A stretch of DNA of 6,942 nucleotides from positions 1 through 6,942 of the forward strand of contig CAITEL010000118.1 of assembly GCA_903891375.1 (NCBI GenBank), given 5' to 3'. The stretch comes from an uncultured Neisseriaceae bacterium. GTDB taxonomy: Bacteria; Pseudomonadota; Gammaproteobacteria; Burkholderiales; UBA11063. The position numbers and the translations under genes are program-made. The first letter of the stretch is position 1; each line of letters begins with the position of its first letter. The notes under the pieces are model-generated. The model did not search any database, was not told the DNA's origin, and was given only the letters and a program-made list of their open reading frames with translations. Positions 1-4,892 of this stretch are shown here, one piece after another.

Positions 1-739
1 CACACAGCCATTGCCCCATCGATAAGCCTGTTTTATGCGCAAAATTTAATAAAAACGAATCAGGTTCTCTAAAGTATTCAAGAAAAAAACGAATCGCCCC
101 ATAACCCATAACAAATACACCAGAAATTTGACCTATCTTACGTGGTTTTCTCGCATAAACCCATAGAATTAAAAGTAATAAAATACCCTCGCCAAGCGCT
201 TCGTACAGCTCAGATGGATGACGTGGCATAAGACTGCCTGATTGTGGGTAAATCATCGCCCAAGGTAATGTACTAGTCGTAAACCTACCCCAAAGCTCAC
301 CATTAATAAAATTACCAATACGACCAAAAAATAATCCCATCGGTACGAGTGGTGCAATAAAATCTGATATCACAAAAAAGTTTTGCTTGTATTTTCTGGC
401 GAACATATAGGCAACAAATAATACTCCAAGCATCCCACCATGAAAAGACATGCCACCATCCCACACTTGAAATATTTTTACAGGGTTGGTTATAAAATAT
501 ACTGGTTGATAAAAAAAACAATAACCTAATCTACCACCAATGACCACCCCTAACGCACCATAAAAAATAAAATCATCTATTAATTTATTGGTCCAGAACG
601 TATTACCATATTTTTTAATACGCCACTTGCCCGCATAAATAAAAAATAAAAAACCTAGCACGTACATAATACCATACCAGTGTACTTTTAATGGCCCAAT
701 ACTCAACGCTACTGGGTCTAATTTAGGATACATTAACAT
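1..739 (-). CDS. lgt: Prolipoprotein diacylglyceryl transferase, 3' end cut by window edge
   Basis: Lgt is the inner-membrane enzyme that moves a diacylglyceryl group from phosphatidylglycerol to the lipobox cysteine of preprolipoproteins, the first step of lipoprotein maturation. The frame is open from ATG at 739 to the left edge, giving 246 residues; the family usually has about 260-290, so only a short C-terminal tail is missing. The N-terminus has the typical PLKVHWYG stretch with Tyr26. GGMSFHGG lies at about 95-102 (His100), and the signature GRIGNFINGE at 139-148 carries Arg140, Asn143 and Glu148, followed by Gly151. These match the E. coli residues H103, R143, N146, E151 and G154 with a constant offset of three. 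HPSELYEA lies near 174-181, and Arg217 and Glu221 in the RFFLEYFREPD stretch match E. coli R239 and E243. Several hydrophobic segments fit a polytopic protein. A Shine-Dalgarno AAGGGA (751-746) six bases upstream supports the start over Met3. The gene is divergent from mdh. Confidence 0.97.
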   Translation of the reverse strand, partial: MLMYPKLDPVALSIGPLKVHWYGIMYVLGFLFFIYAGKWRIKKYGNTFWTNKLIDDFIFYGALGVVIGGRLGYCFFYQPVYFITNPVKIFQVWDGGMSFHGGMLGVLFVAYMFARKYKQNFFVISDFIAPLVPMGLFFGRIGNFINGELWGRFTTSTLPWAMIYPQSGSLMPRHPSELYEALGEGILLLLILWVYARKPRKIGQISGVFVMGYGAIRFFLEYFREPDSFLLNFAHKTGLSMGQWLC

Positions 740-798
740 ATTTAATCCCTTACAATTAATTAATCAAGTGTAAATTATATATCATTTATGCCTATCTA

Positions 799-826
799 AT
801 AATAAATTTCACATTCTAATGGTCAA
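799..826 (-). promoter_or_regulatory. Candidate sigma70 promoter for lgt
   Basis: On the minus strand, TTGACC (826-821, five of six consensus bases) and TATTAT (804-799, five of six) are separated by 16 bases. Transcription would begin near 792 and leave a leader of about 50 bases before the lgt start codon. A second TATAAT at 779-774 lacks a good -35 element. The call is a consensus match only. Confidence 0.4.
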
Positions 827-846
827 TTATTTGCTACAATATGGGT

Positions 847-855
847 TGCTATACT
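847..855 (+). promoter_or_regulatory. Candidate extended -10 promoter for mdh
   Basis: TGCTATACT is an extended -10 element (TGn followed by TATACT, five of six consensus bases). The sequence 17 bases upstream (827-832) is a poor -35, as is tolerated with an extended -10. It sits directly beside the minus-strand -35 proposed for lgt, so the two genes would fire from adjoining divergent promoters. The mdh leader would be about 125 bases long. This is a consensus match only. Confidence 0.35.
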
Positions 856-922
856 CTTTTCATATTTAAATTTCATGTTTGTTGACAAGCTCCTGATGTA
901 CGACATATCTACACAACAGAGC

Positions 923-957
923 TACTCGCCTCCATATGTTTTGAATATGTTCGAGTA
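923..957 (+). other. Possible stem-loop in the mdh leader
   Basis: TACTCG (923-928) pairs with CGAGTA (952-957). Inside it CATAT (933-937) pairs with ATATG (945-949), leaving unpaired bases between the two helices. The structure ends about 18 bases before the Shine-Dalgarno of mdh, so it could affect translation or transcript stability. The helices are short and AT-rich and may be fortuitous. Confidence 0.25.
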
Positions 958-989
958 CAATAAATTTTTATAAAATGGAGTTAAAGTTT

Positions 990-1967
990 ATGAAATCCCC
1001 AATTAAAGTAACAGTCACTGGTGCTGCAGGTAATATTAGTTATAGTTTATTATTTCGCATAGCCAGTGGTGATATGCTAGGTAAAGATCAACCAGTTATA
1101 CTACAATTACTTGAGATTGAACCATCAATGAATGCCTTAAAAGGTGTAGTTATGGAACTTGATGATTGTGCATTCCCCCTAGTGCACGGTATCACTATGA
1201 GCCATGACCCATTTGTTGCGTTTCAAGATGCTGATATCGCAATATTAGTTGGGGCACGACCACGTGGAAAAGGTATGGAACGTAAAGATTTACTTGAGGC
1301 AAATGGTGCAATATTCACTATCCAAGGTAAAGCTATAGCCTCAGTTGCTAAAAAAGATGTGAAAGTATTAGTAGTCGGTAACCCAGCAAATACCAATGCG
1401 TTAATTACCCTAAAAAATGCACCAGGAATAAACCCACACAACGTAACTTCTATGATGCGCCTAGACCATAACCGCACAATATCACAAATAGCCAACAAAA
1501 CAGGTAAACATTTAACCCAAGTTAAAAAAGTAATCGTTTGGGGCAACCATTCATCAACGCAATACCCAGATATATTTCATGCTCAAGTTGATGGAATGAA
1601 TGCATCGTCATTAGTTGACCAAGCATGGCTAGAAAGCAATCTAATCCCAACTGTACAAAAACGTGGCGCTGCTATTATTGACGCACGAGGCTCATCATCT
1701 GCAGCATCAGCCGCATCTGCTGCTATTGACCATATGCGTAGTTGGATTTTCGGTACAACTGATGGTGATTGGGTTACAATGGGTATCCCTTCTGATGGCA
1801 GTTACGGAATTGCTGAAGGTATAATCTATGGATACCCTGTGACATGCAAAGATGGTAAATACCAAATAGTACAAGGTCTCGATATTAGTGAGTTTAGTCG
1901 CAAAAACATGACGACAACATACAATGAATTGTTAGAAGAGCGTGAGGCTATTAAACATCTGATATAA
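990..1967 (+). CDS. mdh: Malate dehydrogenase, type 2 (cytosolic-like, NAD-dependent)
   Basis: It interconverts malate and oxaloacetate with NAD(H) in the TCA cycle, in the cytoplasm. With the start at 990 the protein has 325 residues, the usual length for this branch. The Rossmann glycine motif GAAGNI is at 11-16. The active-site loop [15 protein letters not shown] at 88-102 carries the substrate-binding arginines (Arg92, Arg98). NPANTN is at 131-136, LDHNR at 158-162 gives catalytic Asp159 and Arg162, and [11 protein letters not shown] supplies the proton-relay His187. RGAAII and the [14 protein letters not shown] stretch near 226-248 are also typical of the family. An in-frame ATG at 975 would add five residues, but the only Shine-Dalgarno, TGGAG at 976-980, overlaps that codon and sits nine bases before the ATG at 990, which I therefore prefer. 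The LDHNR motif and length argue against the Francisella/E. coli-type MDH and against lactate dehydrogenase. It appears monocistronic. Confidence 0.95.
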   Translation: MKSPIKVTVTGAAGNISYSLLFRIASGDMLGKDQPVILQLLEIEPSMNALKGVVMELDDCAFPLVHGITMSHDPFVAFQDADIAILVGARPRGKGMERKDLLEANGAIFTIQGKAIASVAKKDVKVLVVGNPANTNALITLKNAPGINPHNVTSMMRLDHNRTISQIANKTGKHLTQVKKVIVWGNHSSTQYPDIFHAQVDGMNASSLVDQAWLESNLIPTVQKRGAAIIDARGSSSAASAASAAIDHMRSWIFGTTDGDWVTMGIPSDGSYGIAEGIIYGYPVTCKDGKYQIVQGLDISEFSRKNMTTTYNELLEEREAIKHLI

Positions 1968-2010
1968 TAGAACAATTATTACTGTATTCAAACAAATTTA
2001 AAACACAGTG

Positions 2011-2047
2011 GAGCAACAACCCCATGTACTTGTTGGGGTTGTTGCTC
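2011..2047 (+). terminator. Strong hairpin downstream of mdh, possible terminator
   Basis: The left arm GAGCAACAACCCCA (2011-2024) and right arm at 2034-2047 form a perfect 14-bp stem around a 9-base loop, 43 bases after the mdh stop codon. It is by far the strongest inverted repeat on this side of the window. No run of T follows the stem (AGTAGCTATTC comes next), so it is not a textbook intrinsic terminator. It may act as a 3'-end stabiliser, a Rho-associated end, or an attenuator-like structure ahead of prfB. Confidence 0.5.
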
Positions 2048-2072
2048 AGTAGCTATTCAACGAACCTGTGAT

Positions 2073-2100
2073 TTGAATATGAATCTCAAATGCATATAAG
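2073..2100 (+). promoter_or_regulatory. Candidate promoter for prfB
   Basis: TTGAAT (2073-2078) and TATAAG (2095-2100, five of six consensus bases) are separated by 16 bases. Transcription would start near 2107, about 60 bases before the prfB start codon, and the leader would then contain the imperfect palindrome at 2109-2145. The -35 match is only moderate. Confidence 0.35.
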
Positions 2101-2108
2101 AGCATAAT

Positions 2109-2145
2109 TTCCTGCGCACCACATCAATATGTGTGTTGGAATGAC
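2109..2145. repeat. Imperfect intergenic palindrome, copy A
   Basis: TTCC (2109-2112) pairs with GGAA (2138-2141), and inside it CACAT (2120-2124) pairs with ATGTG (2129-2133) around a CAAT loop. The right edge reads GGAATGAC (2138-2145), which resembles GGTATGAC (4753-4760) at the edge of the hairpin in the lipoprotein/kdpA gap. Read on the minus strand both begin GTCATnCC, like the common short intergenic palindromes of many Gram-negative genomes. Membership of one family is my inference from two degenerate copies. Confidence 0.3.
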
Positions 2146-2168
2146 AAAAATAAATTAGGAAAACATCA

Positions 2169-3276
2169 ATGCTAGAAATTGAACAAATTAACGAAATTGA
2201 AAACCACATAAGTGATATTCAAACCCGATTAAACGATATTCGGGGGTATCTTTGACTATAACGGTAAATATGCAAAACTAGGTATAATAAATGCAGAACT
2301 GGAAAATCCAGAAATTTGGAGCGATCAACAAAAAGCACAAGATTTAAACCGACAAAAAAAACAATTAGAAAATGTTATTTTACAAATTGATCATTTAGAT
2401 ACTTCTGTGGCAAGCTCACATGAACTCTTTGAATTAGCTAAATCTGAAAATGATGAAGAAACCCTAATCGCCACAAAAACAGACTTAGCTACCATTGAAA
2501 AAGACTTAGCTACGCTCGAATTTAACCGCATGTTTAGTAACAAAATGGATCCGAACAACTGCTTTATTGATATTCAAGCTGGTAGTGGTGGCACAGAAGC
2601 ACAAGATTGGGCAGAAATGCTCTTTAGAATGTACCTACGCTATTGTGATAAAAAAGGCTTTAAAACAGAAATTCTGGAAGAGCAAGCTGGAGAAGTTGCT
2701 GGGATTAAAGGCGCATCAATCAAAGTTAGTGGTGACTACGCCTTTGGGTATCTACGCACCGAAACTGGTGTACATCGTCTAGTTAGAAACTCCCCTTTTG
2801 ATTCTAACAATAAGCGCCACACTTCTTTTGCCAGTGTATTTGTCTTCCCAGAAGTAGATGATGATATTCAAATTGAAATTAATCCTGCAGACCTAAGAGT
2901 AGATACATACCGTGCCTCAGGGGCTGGTGGACAACACATCAATAAAACTGATTCTGCCATACGAATAACACATATACCAACAAATACAGTAGTACAATGC
3001 CAAAGCGATCGTTCGCAACATAGAAATCGTGACGAAGCCATGAAAATGCTTAAAGCAAAACTATACGAGCTTGAACTACGCAAAAAAGAAAGCGAAAAAC
3101 AAAAGCTGGAAGAATCAAAAAGTGATATAGGCTGGGGACATCAAATTAGATCGTATGTGTTTGATCAATCCCGCATAAAAGACCTACGCACAGGTGTTGA
3201 AATCGGAAATATAAAATCCGTTATGGATGGTGAATTGGATGAGTTTATTAGTGCCAGTCTCAAGCTTGGTGTCTAA
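2169..3276 (+). CDS. prfB: Peptide chain release factor 2, expressed by +1 programmed frameshift
   Basis: RF2 recognises TGA and TAA stop codons in the ribosomal A site and triggers peptide release. The gene lies in two frames: 28 codons from ATG 2169 to CTT 2250-2252, an in-frame TGA at 2253-2255, then the +1 frame from GAC at 2254 to TAA at 3274-3276. The joined protein has 368 residues (E. coli 365). The codon-recognition tripeptide SPF is at about 208-210. The catalytic GGQ is at about 253-255 in [10 protein letters not shown], with alanine at 249, the position where E. coli K-12 has its unusual Thr246. The C-terminus keeps the [11 protein letters not shown] and [10 protein letters not shown] stretches of the family. 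The N-terminal third is the charged helical domain 1. AGGA at 2157-2160, eight bases upstream, supports the start. Expression is autoregulated: low RF2 makes the ribosome pause at TGA and shift. The next gene is not lysS, the usual neighbour in E. coli. Confidence 0.97.
2241..2256 (+). promoter_or_regulatory. prfB +1 programmed frameshift site
   Basis: CGGGGGTATCTTTGAC holds the internal Shine-Dalgarno-like GGGGG three bases before the slippery CTT, then TGA and C. The P-site tRNA-Leu slips from CUU to UUU and reading resumes at GAC. It matches the E. coli site except that the first base of the internal Shine-Dalgarno (AGGGGG in E. coli) is C here. TGA followed by C is the weak, slowly read termination context that favours the shift. 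Confidence 0.96.
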
Positions 3277-3352
3277 TTATTAGTATAAGCATCAATTCTA
3301 TCGTCATATTAATAATGCAGTTAAGATACAAAATTTTAAAAGGTGAAGCAAC

Positions 3353-4159
3353 ATGAAAAAATTTATTTTATTTAGTACAATGCTCGCAACACAATATACA
3401 TTTGCATATACTATCCCTACAATAGCTGTGCCTAATTTAGTATACACGAAAACTGAAAAAACACCAATAACACAAACTACAAGCTCCACAGATTTTGGTG
3501 TAGTAAATAATACCACTACTACAATCTTAAAAGAAGAGGTGCAAAAAGAATTACCCATGTTTAATGCCGATGTTCGTGGAGCATTGATTAATTCTAAACA
3601 ATTTAGAGTCATTGATATACCAAAAGCAAATAATCTGTGGAAAGGCAATAGCCAAACGATACTAAATTTTGTTAATGGGTTAAATAAATCTAATAGTAAA
3701 AATACCGCTACTGTACCAGTTGTTGCGAATAAAATCGAATCAAACCTACCTGTTGCTATAGAAAGCAAAATTCAAACCACACAAAATAATAATTTACCTG
3801 ATTATATTTTACTCGGACAAATATCTTCAATAACCAGTGATGCTGATATGGAACCGCTACAAGATACTAATAAAATAACCAGTCAATATAATATAGATAT
3901 TTCTGTTGATTACCAGGTAGTTGGAACCAAAGATGGCTCAATAATTGCCTCATTTAATGGTTACGGTCACGCAAATGACGTTAAAATATTAAATGCAGGT
4001 GATACAGTACAAGTACAAAACCATAATATCCCACTACTAATTAATCAAGCCTCAAAAGACTTAGCCAATAATGTAGTAACGCAATTACAACAGCAATTTA
4101 GCGTATCTAGTAAAACATATAAAATTGAATCAATTGAAAATGTGAAGGTTTATAACTAA
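3353..4159 (+). CDS. Secreted protein with CsgG/LpoB-like fold, function unknown
   Basis: I do not recognise a named gene. The 268-residue product starts with a classical signal peptide: KK at 2-3, a hydrophobic core at 4-12, and a likely cut after TFA at 16-18. There is no cysteine anywhere, so it is not a lipoprotein and should be a soluble periplasmic or secreted protein. After a Thr/Asn-rich stretch (about 32-60), the pattern resembles CsgG/LpoB-family domains: FRVIDI at 84-89, PDYILLGQI at 149-157, a beta-rich segment at 171-191 ending GTKDGSIIASF, and a C-terminal helix at about 218-239 (INQASKDLANNVV). A polar Asn/Ser-rich insertion (about 92-148) separates the first two. In known families such domains form the curli secretion pore or activate penicillin-binding proteins, but both of those are lipoproteins. 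AAGGTGA at 3340-3346, six bases upstream, fixes the start. It lies 76 bases after prfB and may share its transcript. Family assignment is by pattern only. Confidence 0.7.
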   Translation: MKKFILFSTMLATQYTFAYTIPTIAVPNLVYTKTEKTPITQTTSSTDFGVVNNTTTTILKEEVQKELPMFNADVRGALINSKQFRVIDIPKANNLWKGNSQTILNFVNGLNKSNSKNTATVPVVANKIESNLPVAIESKIQTTQNNNLPDYILLGQISSITSDADMEPLQDTNKITSQYNIDISVDYQVVGTKDGSIIASFNGYGHANDVKILNAGDTVQVQNHNIPLLINQASKDLANNVVTQLQQQFSVSSKTYKIESIENVKVYN

Positions 4160-4172
4160 ACAGATATGTATT

Positions 4173-4215
4173 AGTACTTGCAATTCTTCGCTTTTACAGA
4201 ATGAGTGCAAATACT
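4173..4215 (+). terminator. Imperfect hairpin after the CsgG/LpoB-like gene
   Basis: AGTA, TTGCA and ATTCT (4173-4185) pair with AGAAT, TGCAA and TACT (4198-4215), with one mismatch and a three-base bulge. It begins 13 bases after the stop codon. Only a short TTT follows, so termination would be weak. Confidence 0.35.
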
Positions 4216-4225
4216 TTGCATAATA

Positions 4226-4234
4226 TGTTATAAT
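4226..4234 (+). promoter_or_regulatory. Extended -10 promoter for the small lipoprotein gene
   Basis: TGTTATAAT is a perfect TATAAT preceded by TGn, the extended -10 form. The -35 region at 4206-4211 (TGCAAA) matches only three of six bases. Transcription would start near 4241, giving a leader of about 54 bases with the Shine-Dalgarno AGGGA at 4281-4285. The promoter overlaps no gene and follows the hairpin at 4173-4215, which fits an independent transcription unit. Confidence 0.5.
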
Positions 4235-4294
4235 ATTTTACAATAAATGTAACTGGTGGTAATAAAATTATGTGTTTCATAGGGAATCTTTAAA

Positions 4295-4663
4295 ATGAAA
4301 AATATTTCAACTACTCTTGTGGCAAAGAATAAATCACATTTGCTATTTTTGACTTTAATTTTATGTGGGTGTTCGTCATTACCATTAAATAAAGAAGGTA
4401 ATAATGTGATAGTATCGACAAACCCAGCCACAAATAATTGTAAATACATTGGAGAAGTTGTCGGAAGTTCAGGCAAGGAACCATCTGGATTTTGGACATC
4501 AAATAAAGACTTAACCATCAGCGCTATGAATGACTTACGTAATAATGCTGGAAAATTAGGGGCTAATTATGTTCAAATGATTTCTGTTGGCATTCAAGAA
4601 CATTATAACGTCACTAATATTGGTAATGCCTACCACTGCATTGACATACAAAATAAGAAATAA
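4295..4663 (+). CDS. Small RcsF/DUF4156-like outer-membrane lipoprotein
   Basis: The 122-residue product has a lipoprotein signal: a basic start, a hydrophobic stretch at 16-23, and the lipobox LCGC with the acylated cysteine at 26, followed by SS, which does not signal inner-membrane retention. The mature part is about 97 residues. CKYIGEVVGS starts at Cys49, NDLRNNAGKLGANYVQM is at 79-95, and GNAYHC is at 110-115. This layout (Cys, a helix with DLRN and LGAN, then GxAYxC) is that of the DUF4156/RcsF-like lipoproteins, so Cys49 and Cys115 probably form a disulfide. RcsF itself reports envelope stress to the Rcs phosphorelay; its extra cysteines are absent here and no Rcs genes are visible, so I do not call it RcsF. 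AGGGA at 4281-4285, nine bases upstream, supports the start. Lgt, encoded in the same window, would acylate it. Family assignment is by motif memory. Confidence 0.8.
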   Translation: MKNISTTLVAKNKSHLLFLTLILCGCSSLPLNKEGNNVIVSTNPATNNCKYIGEVVGSSGKEPSGFWTSNKDLTISAMNDLRNNAGKLGANYVQMISVGIQEHYNVTNIGNAYHCIDIQNKK

Positions 4664-4682
4664 AACATAAATGAACCTCCGT

Positions 4683-4703
4683 GATGCAAGCATACGCAGC
4701 ATC
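4683..4703 (+). terminator. Short hairpin after the lipoprotein gene
   Basis: GATGC (4683-4687) pairs with GCATC (4699-4703) around an 11-base loop, 20 bases past the lipoprotein stop codon. There is no T-run after it, so it is a weak terminator candidate at best. Confidence 0.2.
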
Positions 4704-4731
4704 TTGAGAGCAAAAACTTTTACATGGCAAT

Positions 4732-4760
4732 GGATGGATACCATCCTTCGCTGGTATGAC
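4732..4760. repeat. Imperfect intergenic palindrome, copy B, with two alternative stems
   Basis: ATACCA (4738-4743) pairs with TGGTAT (4752-4757) around TCCTTCGC. Alternatively GGATGG (4732-4737) pairs with CCATCC (4741-4746) around ATA; the two stems exclude each other. On the minus strand it reads GTCATACCAGCGAAGGATGG, the look of the widespread GTCATTCC...GGAAT-type intergenic repeats. GGTATGAC at its edge parallels GGAATGAC of copy A. Confidence 0.35.
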
Positions 4761-4783
4761 AGTGTCGTGGCAAGCCACAAGGC

Positions 4784-4813
4784 ATTATACCCAAAGAGAT
4801 TAAATTTAATCAA
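4784..4813 (-). promoter_or_regulatory. Promoter-like sequence on the minus strand in the convergent gap
   Basis: TTGATT (4813-4808) and a perfect TATAAT (4789-4784) are 18 bases apart on the minus strand. Any transcript would start near 4777 and run antisense into the lipoprotein gene. No supported gene lies downstream on that strand, so this may be chance in AT-rich DNA or the source of a small antisense RNA. Confidence 0.25.
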
Positions 4814-4822
4814 GGATTAGAA

Positions 4823-4852
4823 TTGGATACCTGCATTTGCAGGCACATCCAA
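4823..4852. terminator. Probable bidirectional terminator between the lipoprotein gene and kdpA
   Basis: TTGGAT (4823-4828) pairs with ATCCAA (4847-4852), and CCTGC (4830-4834) pairs with GCAGG (4839-4843) around ATTT; one base on the left and CAC on the right are unpaired. It lies 40 bases beyond the kdpA stop codon and 160 beyond the lipoprotein stop. On the plus strand AACTTTT follows; on the minus strand TTCTAAT follows. T-runs are short, so termination strength is uncertain. Confidence 0.5.
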
Positions 4853-4892
4853 AACTTTTAACTCCTATTCTAGCATTTTAGCATATTCTTTC

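Noticed and set aside
312..521. Minus-strand open frame inside lgt
   Set aside because: It is an out-of-frame shadow of the lgt coding region on the same strand, with no family resemblance.
882..887. Perfect TTGACA upstream of mdh as a -35 element
   Set aside because: The bases 16-18 positions downstream match TATAAT in only about three of six places, weaker than the extended -10 at 847-855.
975..989. Earlier in-frame ATG for mdh, adding five residues
   Set aside because: No Shine-Dalgarno precedes it, whereas TGGAG overlapping it is well placed for the ATG at 990, which also gives the normal family N-terminus.
1223..1546. Minus-strand open frame opposite mdh
   Set aside because: It is antisense to well-conserved mdh codons, with no ribosome binding site or recognisable protein.
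2407..3276. Separate short gene starting at GTG 2407
   Set aside because: It is the body of prfB; the same frame continues upstream to the frameshift site at 2253, and RF2 domain 1 would otherwise be missing.
3304..3768. 154-residue minus-strand frame opposite the CsgG/LpoB-like gene
   Set aside because: Its hydrophobic look comes from the complement of Asn/Thr/Lys-rich codons; the plus-strand frame has a signal peptide, a Shine-Dalgarno and fold motifs.
4556..4813. 85-residue minus-strand frame across the convergent gap
   Set aside because: It runs through hairpins and repeats and overlaps the lipoprotein gene antisense; no Shine-Dalgarno or family match was seen.
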